Assembly: GCA_965237855.1 (NCBI GenBank)
Contig: CBDEGK010000001.1
Location: 496,001 to 560,000, forward strand
Length of the DNA: 64,000 bases
Origin: CBDEGK01 sp965237855
GTDB lineage: Bacteria > Pseudomonadota > Gammaproteobacteria > Pseudomonadales > Halieaceae
Reading direction: 5' to 3'
Shown here: positions 41,373 to 49,018 of the stretch, piece by piece
Layout: every line of letters begins with the position of its first letter
Position numbering within the stretch: the stretch's first letter is position 1
Notes under the pieces: model-generated
Databases searched by the model: none
The model's input: only the letters and a program-made list of their open reading frames with translations
What the model was told of the DNA's origin: nothing
Program-made: the position numbers and the translations under genes

Positions 41373-41960
41373 TTATAACTTTCGGCCGGGGCGCTGTTGG
41401 AACTTTTTGCGTGGCAGGTGAACTTGCTCACGCTGGTGCTCACCCGGTTGTAACTCAGCCAGGGACCAGTCGCCAATCTTACAGCGTATGAGTCTCAGGG
41501 TCGGCAGCCCCAAGGCCGCGGTCATACGCCGGACCTGCCGATTGCGGCCCTCGCGAATAGACAATTCAAGCCAGCTGGTGGGAATTGATTGTCGCTCGCG
41601 TATCGGCGGCTGGCGCGGCCACAGGCCGGGGGGTTGATCCAGCTGCCGCGCCTTGGCGGGCAGGGTGGGGCCGTCTTTTAAGTTAAGCCCGCTTCGCAAT
41701 TGTTCGATCTGGCTTTTCCCTACCGAACCCTCCACCTGCACCCAGTAGGTTTTCCACAGTTTGTGCCTGGGATTGGCGATTTGCTGCTGTAGCTGACCGT
41801 CATCGGTGAGTAGTAACAAGCCCTCGGAATCGTAATCGAGGCGGCCGGCCGCGCGAAATCCGGGGGCCTGGATATAGTCCGACAAGGTGGAACGGTTCTC
41901 GGTATCGGTGAACTGACTGAGCACCTGGTATGGCTTATTGAACAGGATTAGGTTTGCCAT
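41373..41960 (-). CDS. rluE: 23S rRNA pseudouridine synthase RluE
   Basis: A 195-residue pseudouridine synthase of the RsuA family without an S4 domain, as in RluE, which modifies U2457 of 23S rRNA. The catalytic Asp is in GRLDYDSEGLLLLTDDG; LILFNKPYQVLSQFTD and REGRNRQVRRMTAALGLPTL are further family motifs. ATG 41960 fits the family start better than a TTG seven codons upstream. Divergent from icd with about 130 bases between. Confidence 0.92.
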   Translation of the reverse strand: MANLILFNKPYQVLSQFTDTENRSTLSDYIQAPGFRAAGRLDYDSEGLLLLTDDGQLQQQIANPRHKLWKTYWVQVEGSVGKSQIEQLRSGLNLKDGPTLPAKARQLDQPPGLWPRQPPIRERQSIPTSWLELSIREGRNRQVRRMTAALGLPTLRLIRCKIGDWSLAELQPGEHQREQVHLPRKKFQQRPGRKL

Positions 41961-42031
41961 CGCAATTTTATAAAAAAACAATAAGAATCAATAAGTTTAG
42001 GCTGACAAATCAAGCAATGAGATAAATCCGG

Positions 42032-42040
42032 TGCTATAAT
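42032..42040 (+). promoter_or_regulatory. icd: Extended -10 promoter element of icd
   Basis: TGcTATAAT (42032-42040) is a perfect -10 with the TGn extension, about 48 bases before the icd ATG. No clear -35 hexamer is present, as is usual for extended -10 promoters. Confidence 0.6.
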
Positions 42041-42088
42041 TCGCGCCGCTAAATTCCCCCTGCTTACACATCCGACATGGAGCATATT

Positions 42089-43345
42089 ATGGGTTACACC
42101 CACATCAAGGTACCTTCTGAAGGCGAAAAGATCACAGTTAACGAAGATTCCTCCCTGCACGTTCCCGCGAATCCGATTATTCCCTTCATCGAAGGCGACG
42201 GCATCGGTGTTGATATTAGCCCAGTTATGCTGGATGTCGTCAACGCAGCGGTCGAGAAAGCTTACAACGGCGACAAGAAAATTTCCTGGATGGAAATCTA
42301 CACCGGTGAAAAAGCCGCTGAATTGTACGACGGAGACTGGTTCCCTGAAGAAACCCTCGACGCTATCCGCACTTACGCGGTCGCCATCAAAGGCCCGCTG
42401 ACCACACCGGTGGGCGGTGGCTTCCGTTCCCTGAACGTGGCCCTGCGCCAGGAAATGGACCTGTACGTGTGCCAGCGTCCGGTGCGTTGGTTTGAAGGCG
42501 TGCCTTCCCCAGTGAAAGAGCCCGGCAACTGCAACATGATCATCTTCCGGGAGAATTCGGAAGACATCTATGCCGGTATTGAATACCAGGCCGGCAGTGA
42601 AGAAGCCAAGAAAGTGGTTGATTTCATTATCAATGAAATGGGCGCCACCAAGATGCGCTTCACCGACAACGTCGGTATCGGCATCAAGCCCATCTCTGAA
42701 GAGGGCACCAAGCGCCTGGTACGCAAGGCCATTCAGTACGCCATCGACCAGGACCAGCCCAATGTCACCATCGTGCACAAGGGCAACATCATGAAGTTCA
42801 CCGAAGGCGGCTTCCGCGACTGGGCCTATGAACTGGCCATGGAAGAGTTCGGCGGTGAATTGCTGGACGGCGGCCCCTGGGTGTCCGTTAAGAATCCCAA
42901 CAATGGCAATGAAATTGTGATCAAGGATGTGATCGCCGACGCCATGCTGCAACAGATCCTGACCCGTCCGAAAGAGTACTCCGTGGTTGCCACCATGAAC
43001 CTGAACGGTGATTACCTGTCAGACGCACTGGCGGCACAAGTGGGCGGTATCGGCATCGCGCCGGGTGCCAACCTCAGTGATGAGATTGCCCTGTTTGAAG
43101 CCACCCACGGCACCGCACCCAAGTACGCCGGCCAGGACAAGGTGAACCCCGGTTCCCTGATCCTGTCTGCGGAAATGATGCTGCGCCACTTGGGCTGGAA
43201 TGACGCGGCGGACCTGATCATTAATGGCATGAACGGGGCCATCCAGGCCAAGACCGTGACCTATGATTTCGAGCGCCTGATGGATGACGCAGAACTGATG
43301 AGCTGTTCTGGGTTTGGGCAAGAGATCATCAAACATATGGACTAA
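42089..43345 (+). CDS. icd: NADP-dependent isocitrate dehydrogenase
   Basis: A 418-residue enzyme like E. coli Icd, converting isocitrate to 2-oxoglutarate in the TCA cycle. Seen are NPIIPFIEGDGIGVD, the phosphorylation/substrate loop RENSEDIYAGIE (the Ser controlled by AceK in E. coli is present), LVHKGNIMKFTEGGF, and the NADP-binding region near GTAPKYAGQDKVNPGS. I use ATG 42089 with GGAG eight bases upstream; a start four codons earlier is possible. A good terminator follows. Confidence 0.96.
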   Translation: MGYTHIKVPSEGEKITVNEDSSLHVPANPIIPFIEGDGIGVDISPVMLDVVNAAVEKAYNGDKKISWMEIYTGEKAAELYDGDWFPEETLDAIRTYAVAIKGPLTTPVGGGFRSLNVALRQEMDLYVCQRPVRWFEGVPSPVKEPGNCNMIIFRENSEDIYAGIEYQAGSEEAKKVVDFIINEMGATKMRFTDNVGIGIKPISEEGTKRLVRKAIQYAIDQDQPNVTIVHKGNIMKFTEGGFRDWAYELAMEEFGGELLDGGPWVSVKNPNNGNEIVIKDVIADAMLQQILTRPKEYSVVATMNLNGDYLSDALAAQVGGIGIAPGANLSDEIALFEATHGTAPKYAGQDKVNPGSLILSAEMMLRHLGWNDAADLIINGMNGAIQAKTVTYDFERLMDDAELMSCSGFGQEIIKHMD

Positions 43346-43372
43346 ATCCCGCTCTAGTCAAGCACAATAATT

Positions 43373-43397
43373 AAGCCGGTTAACCCGGCTTTTTTTA
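43373..43397 (+). terminator. Rho-independent terminator of icd
   Basis: AAGCCGG (43373-43379) pairs with CCGGCTT (43385-43391) around a short loop and is followed by a run of T up to 43396. It lies 28 bases after the icd stop. Confidence 0.85.
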
Positions 43398-43416
43398 TGC
43401 CCCAACGATTTTCCCG

Positions 43417-43422
43417 TATAAT
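43417..43422 (+). promoter_or_regulatory. Possible -10 element of clpS-clpA
   Basis: A perfect TATAAT only 7 bases before ATG 43430. A transcript starting here would either be leaderless for that ATG or use the in-frame ATG at 43463. No strong -35 is visible. Confidence 0.4.
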
Positions 43423-43429
43423 AGGCCCC

Positions 43430-43801
43430 ATGCACAATAGCGACGACAAGCATCTGATATTGATGGCCGGCGAAGATGACGGTGATCCCTGGCAGGATGA
43501 TGGCGACACAGCCACCCAGGAAGCCAAGCCGGAATTAAAGCGACCGCCTTTATTCAAGGTGGTCTTGATAAATGACGACTACACCCCCATGGAGTTTGTA
43601 GTGGAAGTGTTAGAAAGCTTCTTCCGCATGAGCCGGGAGCAAGCTACCCATGTTATGTTGACGGTTCACACTCAGGGTCGCGGTATCTGCGGTATTTTTG
43701 CGAAGGACATTGCAGAAACCAAGGCAGCGGAAGTGAATCAGTATTCCAGGGAAAATCAGCATCCCCTGCTGTGTGAAATAGAGGCATCTGGGGAACAGTA
43801 G
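43430..43801 (+). CDS. clpS: ClpA adaptor ClpS
   Basis: The adaptor that binds N-degrons (Leu, Phe, Tyr, Trp) and delivers them to ClpAP. Key features are VVLINDDYTPMEFVVEVLE, with the Asn-Asp residues contacting the N-degron, HVMLTVHTQGRGICGIF and the closing ENQHPLLCEIE. The N-terminal tail is flexible and acidic, as expected. The start is uncertain: ATG 43430 (123 aa) or 43463 (112 aa); neither has a good ribosome site. Fifteen bases before clpA. Confidence 0.93.
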   Translation: MHNSDDKHLILMAGEDDGDPWQDDGDTATQEAKPELKRPPLFKVVLINDDYTPMEFVVEVLESFFRMSREQATHVMLTVHTQGRGICGIFAKDIAETKAAEVNQYSRENQHPLLCEIEASGEQ

Positions 43802-43816
43802 AGCGGGAGACGCGGT

Positions 43817-46105
43817 ATGTTAAGCAAGGATCTGGAGCAGACTCTGAACGAGGCCTTTAACGATGCCCGTTCCAAACGGCATGAGTTTATGACCGTAGAG
43901 CACCTGCTACTGGCGTTACTCGACAACGACGATGCCATCAAGGTGCTCAATGCCTGCGGCTCTGATATTGCCAGTTTGCGCGGCGATCTCACTGAATTCG
44001 TCGATGCCACCACGCCGCTGATTCCAGAAGAGGAAGACGGCCGAGACACACAGCCGACTCTGGGCTTTCAGCGGGTGTTGCAGCGCGCCGTATTCCATGT
44101 TCAATCCTCGGGTAAAAGTGAAGTCAACGGCGCCAATGTACTGGTCGCTATATTCAGCGAGCAGGAAAGCCAGGCGGTCTACTTCCTGAAAATGCAGCGT
44201 ATTGCCCGGCTCGACGTGGTCAATTACATCACCCACGGTATCTCGAAAGTTGGGGAGGAGGGCGAGCCCAGCGGCGAGCCACTGAGCGAGGAAGAAGCTG
44301 GCAGTGGCGAAGGTGAGGGCAGTATGCTCGACCAGTTCACCACTAATCTTAACGAAGAGGCCGAGGCGGGGCGTATTGATCCTTTGATTGGCCGCCTGGC
44401 AGAGGTCGAGCGGGTCTCCCAAACTCTTGCCCGTCGACGCAAAAACAACCCGCTGTTGGTGGGCGAGTCGGGTGTTGGCAAGACCGCCATTGCCGAGGGG
44501 CTGGCCAAGCTGATCGTCGATGGCGAAGTACCCGAAATCCTGCACGACAGTGTCGTCTATTCCCTCGACCTCGGCTCACTGCTGGCGGGCACCAAGTATC
44601 GCGGCGATTTCGAGAAGCGCCTGAAAGGCTTGTTGGCGGAGTTGAAAACTCGAGAGGGGGCCATCCTCTTCATCGATGAAATTCACACCATTATCGGAGC
44701 CGGCGCGGCCTCCGGCGGGGTCATGGATGCTTCCAATATACTCAAGCCGTTGCTGGCCTCGGGCAGGCTGCGCTGCATTGGCTCGACCACTTTCCAGGAG
44801 TACCGGGGCATCTTCGACAAAGACAAGGCACTGAGCCGTCGCTTCCAGAAAATCGACGTGCTCGAGCCCTCGGCAGACGACACCTTCCTGATACTGAAGG
44901 GACTGAAGAGCCGTTTCGAGGAGCATCACAAGCTGCGCTATACCAGTAAAGCCCTGCGTTCGGCAGCGGACCTGGCCGAGCGCTATATCACCGACCGCCA
45001 TCTGCCGGACAAGGCCATCGATGTCATCGATGAGGCGGGCGCGTACCAGCAGTTGCAGCCGCCCTCCAAGCGTAAAAAGGTGGTCGGCGTGCACGACATT
45101 GAGGCGGTGGTGGCCAAGATTGCCCGTATACCACCGAAATCTGTCAGTGCGTCCGACAAAGAGGCGCTGGCCAAGCTGGAAACCAATTTGAAAATGGTGG
45201 TGTTTGGCCAGGACAAGCCGGTCGAGACACTCGCCACCGCCATCAAATTGGCCAGGGCGGGCCTCAAGCCCACAGAAAAGCCCATTGGCAGCTTCCTGTT
45301 TGCCGGTCCCACCGGGGTTGGCAAAACCGAGGTCAGCCGCCAGTTGGCGAAAATCCTCGGCCTCGAACTGATTCGCTTTGATATGTCTGAGTACATGGAA
45401 CGGCACACGGTGTCACGATTGATCGGCGCACCGCCTGGCTACGTGGGATTTGACCAGGGTGGCTTACTGACCGATGCCGTGACCAAGCATCCCCACTCGG
45501 TGTTGTTGCTCGATGAAGTGGAGAAAGCGCACCCGGACGTGTTCAACCTGCTGCTGCAAGTAATGGACCACGGCTCCCTCACCGACAACAATGGCCGCCG
45601 CGCGGATTTCCGCAATGTCATCCTGGTCATGACCACCAATGCGGGTGCCGAGAATATCAGCCGCCGATCTATCGGTTTTTCCATTCAGGATCACAGTACC
45701 GATGCCATGGAAGCGGTTAACCGGATGTTCACGCCGGAGTTCCGCAATCGCCTGGACAGCATCATTCAATTTGATGCCCTCGGTGCCGAAGTAATTCTCA
45801 CCGTGGTCGACAAGTTCCTGGTCGAGCTGCAATCACAGCTGGACGAAAAGCGGGTCAACCTGGTTGTCGATGAAGACGCACGCCTGTGGCTCGTGGAGAA
45901 GGGTTATGACGTCAATATGGGCGCGCGCCCCATGGAGCGGGTTATCCAGGAACACATCAAGAAGCCGCTGGCGGAAATGGTGCTATTTGGCGGCCTGGCC
46001 AAGCACGGCGGCACAGCGCTTGTCAGCCTCGATAAGGAGGCTGACAGTTTAACGGTCGAAATTGAATCTGAAGAAGAAGAGGCTGCCGAGATGCAGCCCT
46101 CTTGA
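43817..46105 (+). CDS. clpA: ATP-dependent Clp protease ATP-binding subunit ClpA
   Basis: A 762-residue AAA+ unfoldase, the same size as E. coli ClpA. It has the N-domain repeats (MLSKDLEQTLNEAFNDAR), an acidic linker rich in Glu/Ser/Gly, two ATPase modules with P-loops GESGVGKT (about residue 218) and GPTGVGKT (about 497), and IGFSIQD near the C-terminal part carrying the ClpP-binding IGx loop region. With ClpS it feeds N-degron and other substrates to ClpP, which is not in this window. Confidence 0.96.
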   Translation: MLSKDLEQTLNEAFNDARSKRHEFMTVEHLLLALLDNDDAIKVLNACGSDIASLRGDLTEFVDATTPLIPEEEDGRDTQPTLGFQRVLQRAVFHVQSSGKSEVNGANVLVAIFSEQESQAVYFLKMQRIARLDVVNYITHGISKVGEEGEPSGEPLSEEEAGSGEGEGSMLDQFTTNLNEEAEAGRIDPLIGRLAEVERVSQTLARRRKNNPLLVGESGVGKTAIAEGLAKLIVDGEVPEILHDSVVYSLDLGSLLAGTKYRGDFEKRLKGLLAELKTREGAILFIDEIHTIIGAGAASGGVMDASNILKPLLASGRLRCIGSTTFQEYRGIFDKDKALSRRFQKIDVLEPSADDTFLILKGLKSRFEEHHKLRYTSKALRSAADLAERYITDRHLPDKAIDVIDEAGAYQQLQPPSKRKKVVGVHDIEAVVAKIARIPPKSVSASDKEALAKLETNLKMVVFGQDKPVETLATAIKLARAGLKPTEKPIGSFLFAGPTGVGKTEVSRQLAKILGLELIRFDMSEYMERHTVSRLIGAPPGYVGFDQGGLLTDAVTKHPHSVLLLDEVEKAHPDVFNLLLQVMDHGSLTDNNGRRADFRNVILVMTTNAGAENISRRSIGFSIQDHSTDAMEAVNRMFTPEFRNRLDSIIQFDALGAEVILTVVDKFLVELQSQLDEKRVNLVVDEDARLWLVEKGYDVNMGARPMERVIQEHIKKPLAEMVLFGGLAKHGGTALVSLDKEADSLTVEIESEEEEAAEMQPS

Positions 46106-46134
46106 TACGAACCGCTAAGGGCTTCTGAGGTGCT

Positions 46135-46353
46135 TTAGCGGGCGCGGTAAGTAATGCGGCCCTTGCTCAGATCGTACGGAGTCAGCTCTACTCTTACCTT
46201 GTCGCCAGTTAATATGCGGATGTAGTTTTTACGCATTTTGCCGGAGATGTGCGCAGTCACGATGTGACCGTTTTCCAATTGAACCCGGAAAGTGGTGTTG
46301 GGAAGCGTATCGATCACCTCACCTTCCATTTCAATTTGATCTTCTTTTGCCAT
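46135..46353 (-). CDS. infA: Translation initiation factor IF-1
   Basis: A 72-residue S1/OB-fold protein that occupies the ribosomal A site during initiation. The sequence MAKEDQIEMEGEVIDTLPNT through SKGRITYRAR is near-identical to other gammaproteobacterial IF-1. The longer ORF in the same frame is only upstream read-through; ATG 46353 is clear. Convergent with clpA; E. coli has the same clpA/infA arrangement, but its neighbouring serine tRNA gene is absent here. Confidence 0.97.
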   Translation of the reverse strand: MAKEDQIEMEGEVIDTLPNTTFRVQLENGHIVTAHISGKMRKNYIRILTGDKVRVELTPYDLSKGRITYRAR

Positions 46354-46456
46354 GCGGCAGCGTTCCTTCACTAAATACAGGCGCGCATTTTGCCCTAAAA
46401 CGCCTGCTGGCGCCAGCGGCATTCTTGCTTGAAGTGTCGCTAGAAATGTAGCTGGA

Positions 46457-47167
46457 TCAGCGCAGGTCAGTCCAGCGCCCGTTGAGAAAGAGCTCCAGCG
46501 GCCGGTATTGAATTTTATAGGCCATCTTCTGACAGTCTTTAATCCAGTAGCCGAGGTAGAGGTAGGGCAGATCAAGGCTTTTGGCCAACTCAATCTGCCA
46601 GAGAATCGCGTAGGTGCCGAGGCTGCGATGTTGGTGTTCGGGCTCAAAAAAGGTGTAAATTGCCGACAGGCCATCGTCGAGCGTATCGACTACGGCTACG
46701 CCCAGCAACTCATCGCCTATATCCATACGGAAGTAGCGGGTCACGTCCCACTCGTCACTGAGGAACGACTCATACTGATCGCGCAGGGGCGGATACATGT
46801 CGCCATCCTGATGCCGACTCTCAATATAGCGCCGGTACAACTCAAAATACTCTTCTGAGGCAATGCACTCGACCTCGTGCATTTCGATGTCCTGATTTTG
46901 TTTCCAAGCCCGTTTCTGGCTGCGGCGAGGCTGAAACGTGTCGACCACGATACGGGCCGGCACACAGGCACTGCAGTGGGAGCAATGGGGACGATAAATA
47001 TGTGAGCCGGAACGGCGGAAACCCAGCAGCGAGAGTTGGCTGTAGAGCTCGCCATCAACCTGCGTTCGAGGGTCTACGAACAGGGTGGTTGCCTCTTTAT
47101 CCTCGAGATAACTACAGCTGTGAGGGTAGGTGGTATACACCTTCAAGTCGCGCAGGGAGGAGGTCAC
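46457..47167 (-). CDS. bpt: Aspartate/glutamate leucyltransferase Bpt
   Basis: A 236-residue member of the arginyl/leucyl-tRNA-protein transferase family. In gammaproteobacteria, Bpt puts Leu on N-terminal Asp or Glu to create an N-degron. Seen are the N-terminal Cys and SCSYLEDKEATTLFVDP, the cysteine motif HCSHCSACVPARI, and YLYLGYWIKDCQKMAYK. It begins at GTG 47167, overlapping the aat stop (GTGA). Together with aat, clpS and clpA it completes an N-degron pathway. Confidence 0.93.
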   Translation of the reverse strand: MTSSLRDLKVYTTYPHSCSYLEDKEATTLFVDPRTQVDGELYSQLSLLGFRRSGSHIYRPHCSHCSACVPARIVVDTFQPRRSQKRAWKQNQDIEMHEVECIASEEYFELYRRYIESRHQDGDMYPPLRDQYESFLSDEWDVTRYFRMDIGDELLGVAVVDTLDDGLSAIYTFFEPEHQHRSLGTYAILWQIELAKSLDLPYLYLGYWIKDCQKMAYKIQYRPLELFLNGRWTDLR

Positions 47168-47880
47168 AACAGCTCCCGCGGCTCGACGTCCAGTGTCCAC
47201 TTAGGCGTGGGCTCGTTCATACCGACAGTGTGCGCAAGGTGCTGTTCAAAGTCCAGTCGCGGGATCGCGCGGGCCCCCAGGGTGCGCAGGTGCTCACTTT
47301 CCACCTGGCAGTCGATCACCTGGTAATTGAATTGCTGGAGTACGCGGGTGGTCGCTACCAGGGCCATTTTGGAGGCGTTGTCGGCCTTGCTGAACATGGA
47401 TTCGCCAAAGAAGACACGGCCCAGGGTCACCCCGTACAGACCGCCGACAAGCTGGCCGTGCCGGTTCCAGACTTCCACCGAATGGGCGTAACCCTCGGAG
47501 TGTAGTTCCATGTAGGCGCGCCCCATGGCGTTGGTAATCCAGGTGCCGTGGTCTTCAAAGCGCGGTTCAGCGCAGCCGGCGACGATGCGGTGAAAGGCGC
47601 AGTCGGTGGTGATGCGGAAATCAGACTGGCGCATGGCCTTGCGCAGGCTGCGTGAAATCTTCAGTTCGTCGGGGAACAGCACCGAGCGGGGATCGGGGCT
47701 CCACCACATGATCGGCTGGGGATCTTCATACCAGGGAAAAATGCCGTGTTCATAGGCTTTGAGTAAGCGCGGAATACTCAGGTCCCCGCCGATTGCCAGC
47801 AGGCCGTTCGGATAACTCAGGGCCTGGCCGGTATCGGGGAAGTCCAGGCTCTGATCTTTGATTCGCTGTATCGCTACCAT
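47164..47880 (-). CDS. aat: Leucyl/phenylalanyl-tRNA-protein transferase Aat
   Basis: A 238-residue enzyme adding Leu or Phe to N-terminal Lys or Arg, marking the protein for ClpSAP. Family motifs: YPNGLLAIGGDLS, YEHGIFPWYEDPQPIMWWSP, GTWITNAMGRAYMELH and the late YQVIDCQVESEHL. ATG 47880 is preferred (GGGG upstream); a TTG at 47901 is an alternative. It follows trxB and overlaps bpt. Confidence 0.95.
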   Translation of the reverse strand: MVAIQRIKDQSLDFPDTGQALSYPNGLLAIGGDLSIPRLLKAYEHGIFPWYEDPQPIMWWSPDPRSVLFPDELKISRSLRKAMRQSDFRITTDCAFHRIVAGCAEPRFEDHGTWITNAMGRAYMELHSEGYAHSVEVWNRHGQLVGGLYGVTLGRVFFGESMFSKADNASKMALVATTRVLQQFNYQVIDCQVESEHLRTLGARAIPRLDFEQHLAHTVGMNEPTPKWTLDVEPRELL

Positions 47881-47901
47881 CGCCCCAATATGGTGGAGCA
47901 A

Positions 47902-48852
47902 TCAACTCAAATTGTCGAGATAACGTTCTGCATCCAGCGCCGCCATGCAGCCGAAACCGGCGGAAGTTACCGCCTGACGATAGATGTGGTCGCCCACGTC
48001 ACCCGCCGCAAACACACCAGCGATGCTGGTCGCCGTGGCATCGCCCTCAATGCCGCTGTTTATCTGGATATAACCGTCCTTCATCTCAAGCTGTTCGGCA
48101 AAAATGTCGGTGTTGGGTTTGTGGCCAATAGCGATGAAGACACCGGCCACATCGATATCAGATTTCTCCCCGCCCGCGGTAGATGCCAGGCGCACGCCGG
48201 TCACCCCGCTGTCATCCCCCAGCACCTCGTCCAGGGTGTGATTCCACAAGATCGTGATATTGCCATTGCGCTCACGATCAAACAGCTTGTCCTGCAAAAT
48301 TTTATCTGCCCGCAGTGCATCGCGGCGGTGTACCAAGGTAACTTCCGCGGCAATATTGGACAGGTACAGTGCTTCTTCAACGGCGGTGTTGCCGCCGCCA
48401 ATGACGGCGACCTTCTGGCCGCGGTAGAAAAAGCCGTCACAGGTAGCGCAGGCACTGACGCCCTTGCCCATGAACGACTCCTCGGAGGGCAGGCCCAGGT
48501 ATTGGGCCGAGGCGCCGGTGGCGATAATCAGGGCGTCACAGCTGTAGGTGGCGGTGCCCTCGAGCAGAATCGGCCGCGCCTCCAGGTCAACACGCTCAAT
48601 GTGATCAAATATAACCTGGCTGTCGAAGCGCTCGGCGTGCTGTTGCATGCGCTGCATCAGGTCGGGACCCTGCAGGCCCTCGATATCACCGGGCCAGTTG
48701 TCGACGTCGGTGGTGGTGGTGAGCTGTCCGCCCTGCTGTATGCCGGTAATGACCACCGGCGACAGGTTGGCGCGGGCGGCATAAATAGAGGCGGTGTAGC
48801 CCGCCGGGCCGGAGCCAAGAATGATAAGGCGGTGGTGCTGGGTATCGCTCAT
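47902..48852 (-). CDS. trxB: Thioredoxin reductase
   Basis: A 316-residue NADPH:thioredoxin reductase. FAD-binding GSGPAGYTASIYAARA is near residue 14; the redox pair is Cys135-Ala-Thr-Cys138 (CATCDG); the NADPH site is GGGNTAVEEALYL. The C-terminal GVFAAGDVGDHIYRQAVTSA also binds FAD. It keeps thioredoxin reduced in the cytoplasm. The gene order trxB-aat-bpt-infA is the Pseudomonas-like one. Confidence 0.96.
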   Translation of the reverse strand: MSDTQHHRLIILGSGPAGYTASIYAARANLSPVVITGIQQGGQLTTTTDVDNWPGDIEGLQGPDLMQRMQQHAERFDSQVIFDHIERVDLEARPILLEGTATYSCDALIIATGASAQYLGLPSEESFMGKGVSACATCDGFFYRGQKVAVIGGGNTAVEEALYLSNIAAEVTLVHRRDALRADKILQDKLFDRERNGNITILWNHTLDEVLGDDSGVTGVRLASTAGGEKSDIDVAGVFIAIGHKPNTDIFAEQLEMKDGYIQINSGIEGDATATSIAGVFAAGDVGDHIYRQAVTSAGFGCMAALDAERYLDNLS

Positions 48853-48897
48853 TGGGTGTTATTCCTTGTTCTCATGCTTAACTCTATGGGGGCGGAA

Positions 48898-48926
48898 ATC
48901 ATATGTTAAAGGCCCGCCCATGGCAA
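48898..48926 (-). promoter_or_regulatory. trxB: Predicted sigma-70 promoter of trxB
   Basis: On the minus strand, TTGCCA (48926-48921) and TATGAT (48903-48898) are 17 bases apart, 46 bases before the trxB ATG. Confidence 0.6.
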
Positions 48927-48962
48927 AGATGGCAAGTTATTTTAAAAAGATGCGCTAAGTTT

Positions 48963-48991
48963 TTGAAATAACGTATAAATATAAGCATAAT
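48963..48991 (+). promoter_or_regulatory. ftsK: Predicted sigma-70 promoter of ftsK
   Basis: TTGAAA (48963-48968) and CATAAT (48986-48991) are separated by 17 bases in an AT-rich stretch; the expected start is about 20 bases before the ftsK GTG. Confidence 0.6.
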
Positions 48992-49018
48992 TGGTAAAAC
49001 TATAAGCGGTGAAACCGA

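Noticed and set aside
41948..42952. 334-codon minus-strand frame opposite icd
   Set aside because: Shadow of icd; the real minus-strand gene here is rluE ending its start at 41960.
46106..46456. Serine tRNA gene near infA, as in E. coli
   Set aside because: No cloverleaf-like sequence or GTTCGAATC-type T-loop is visible in the gaps on either side of infA.
47890..48909. 339-codon open frame on the plus strand
   Set aside because: Antisense shadow of trxB, which has all motifs and a promoter.
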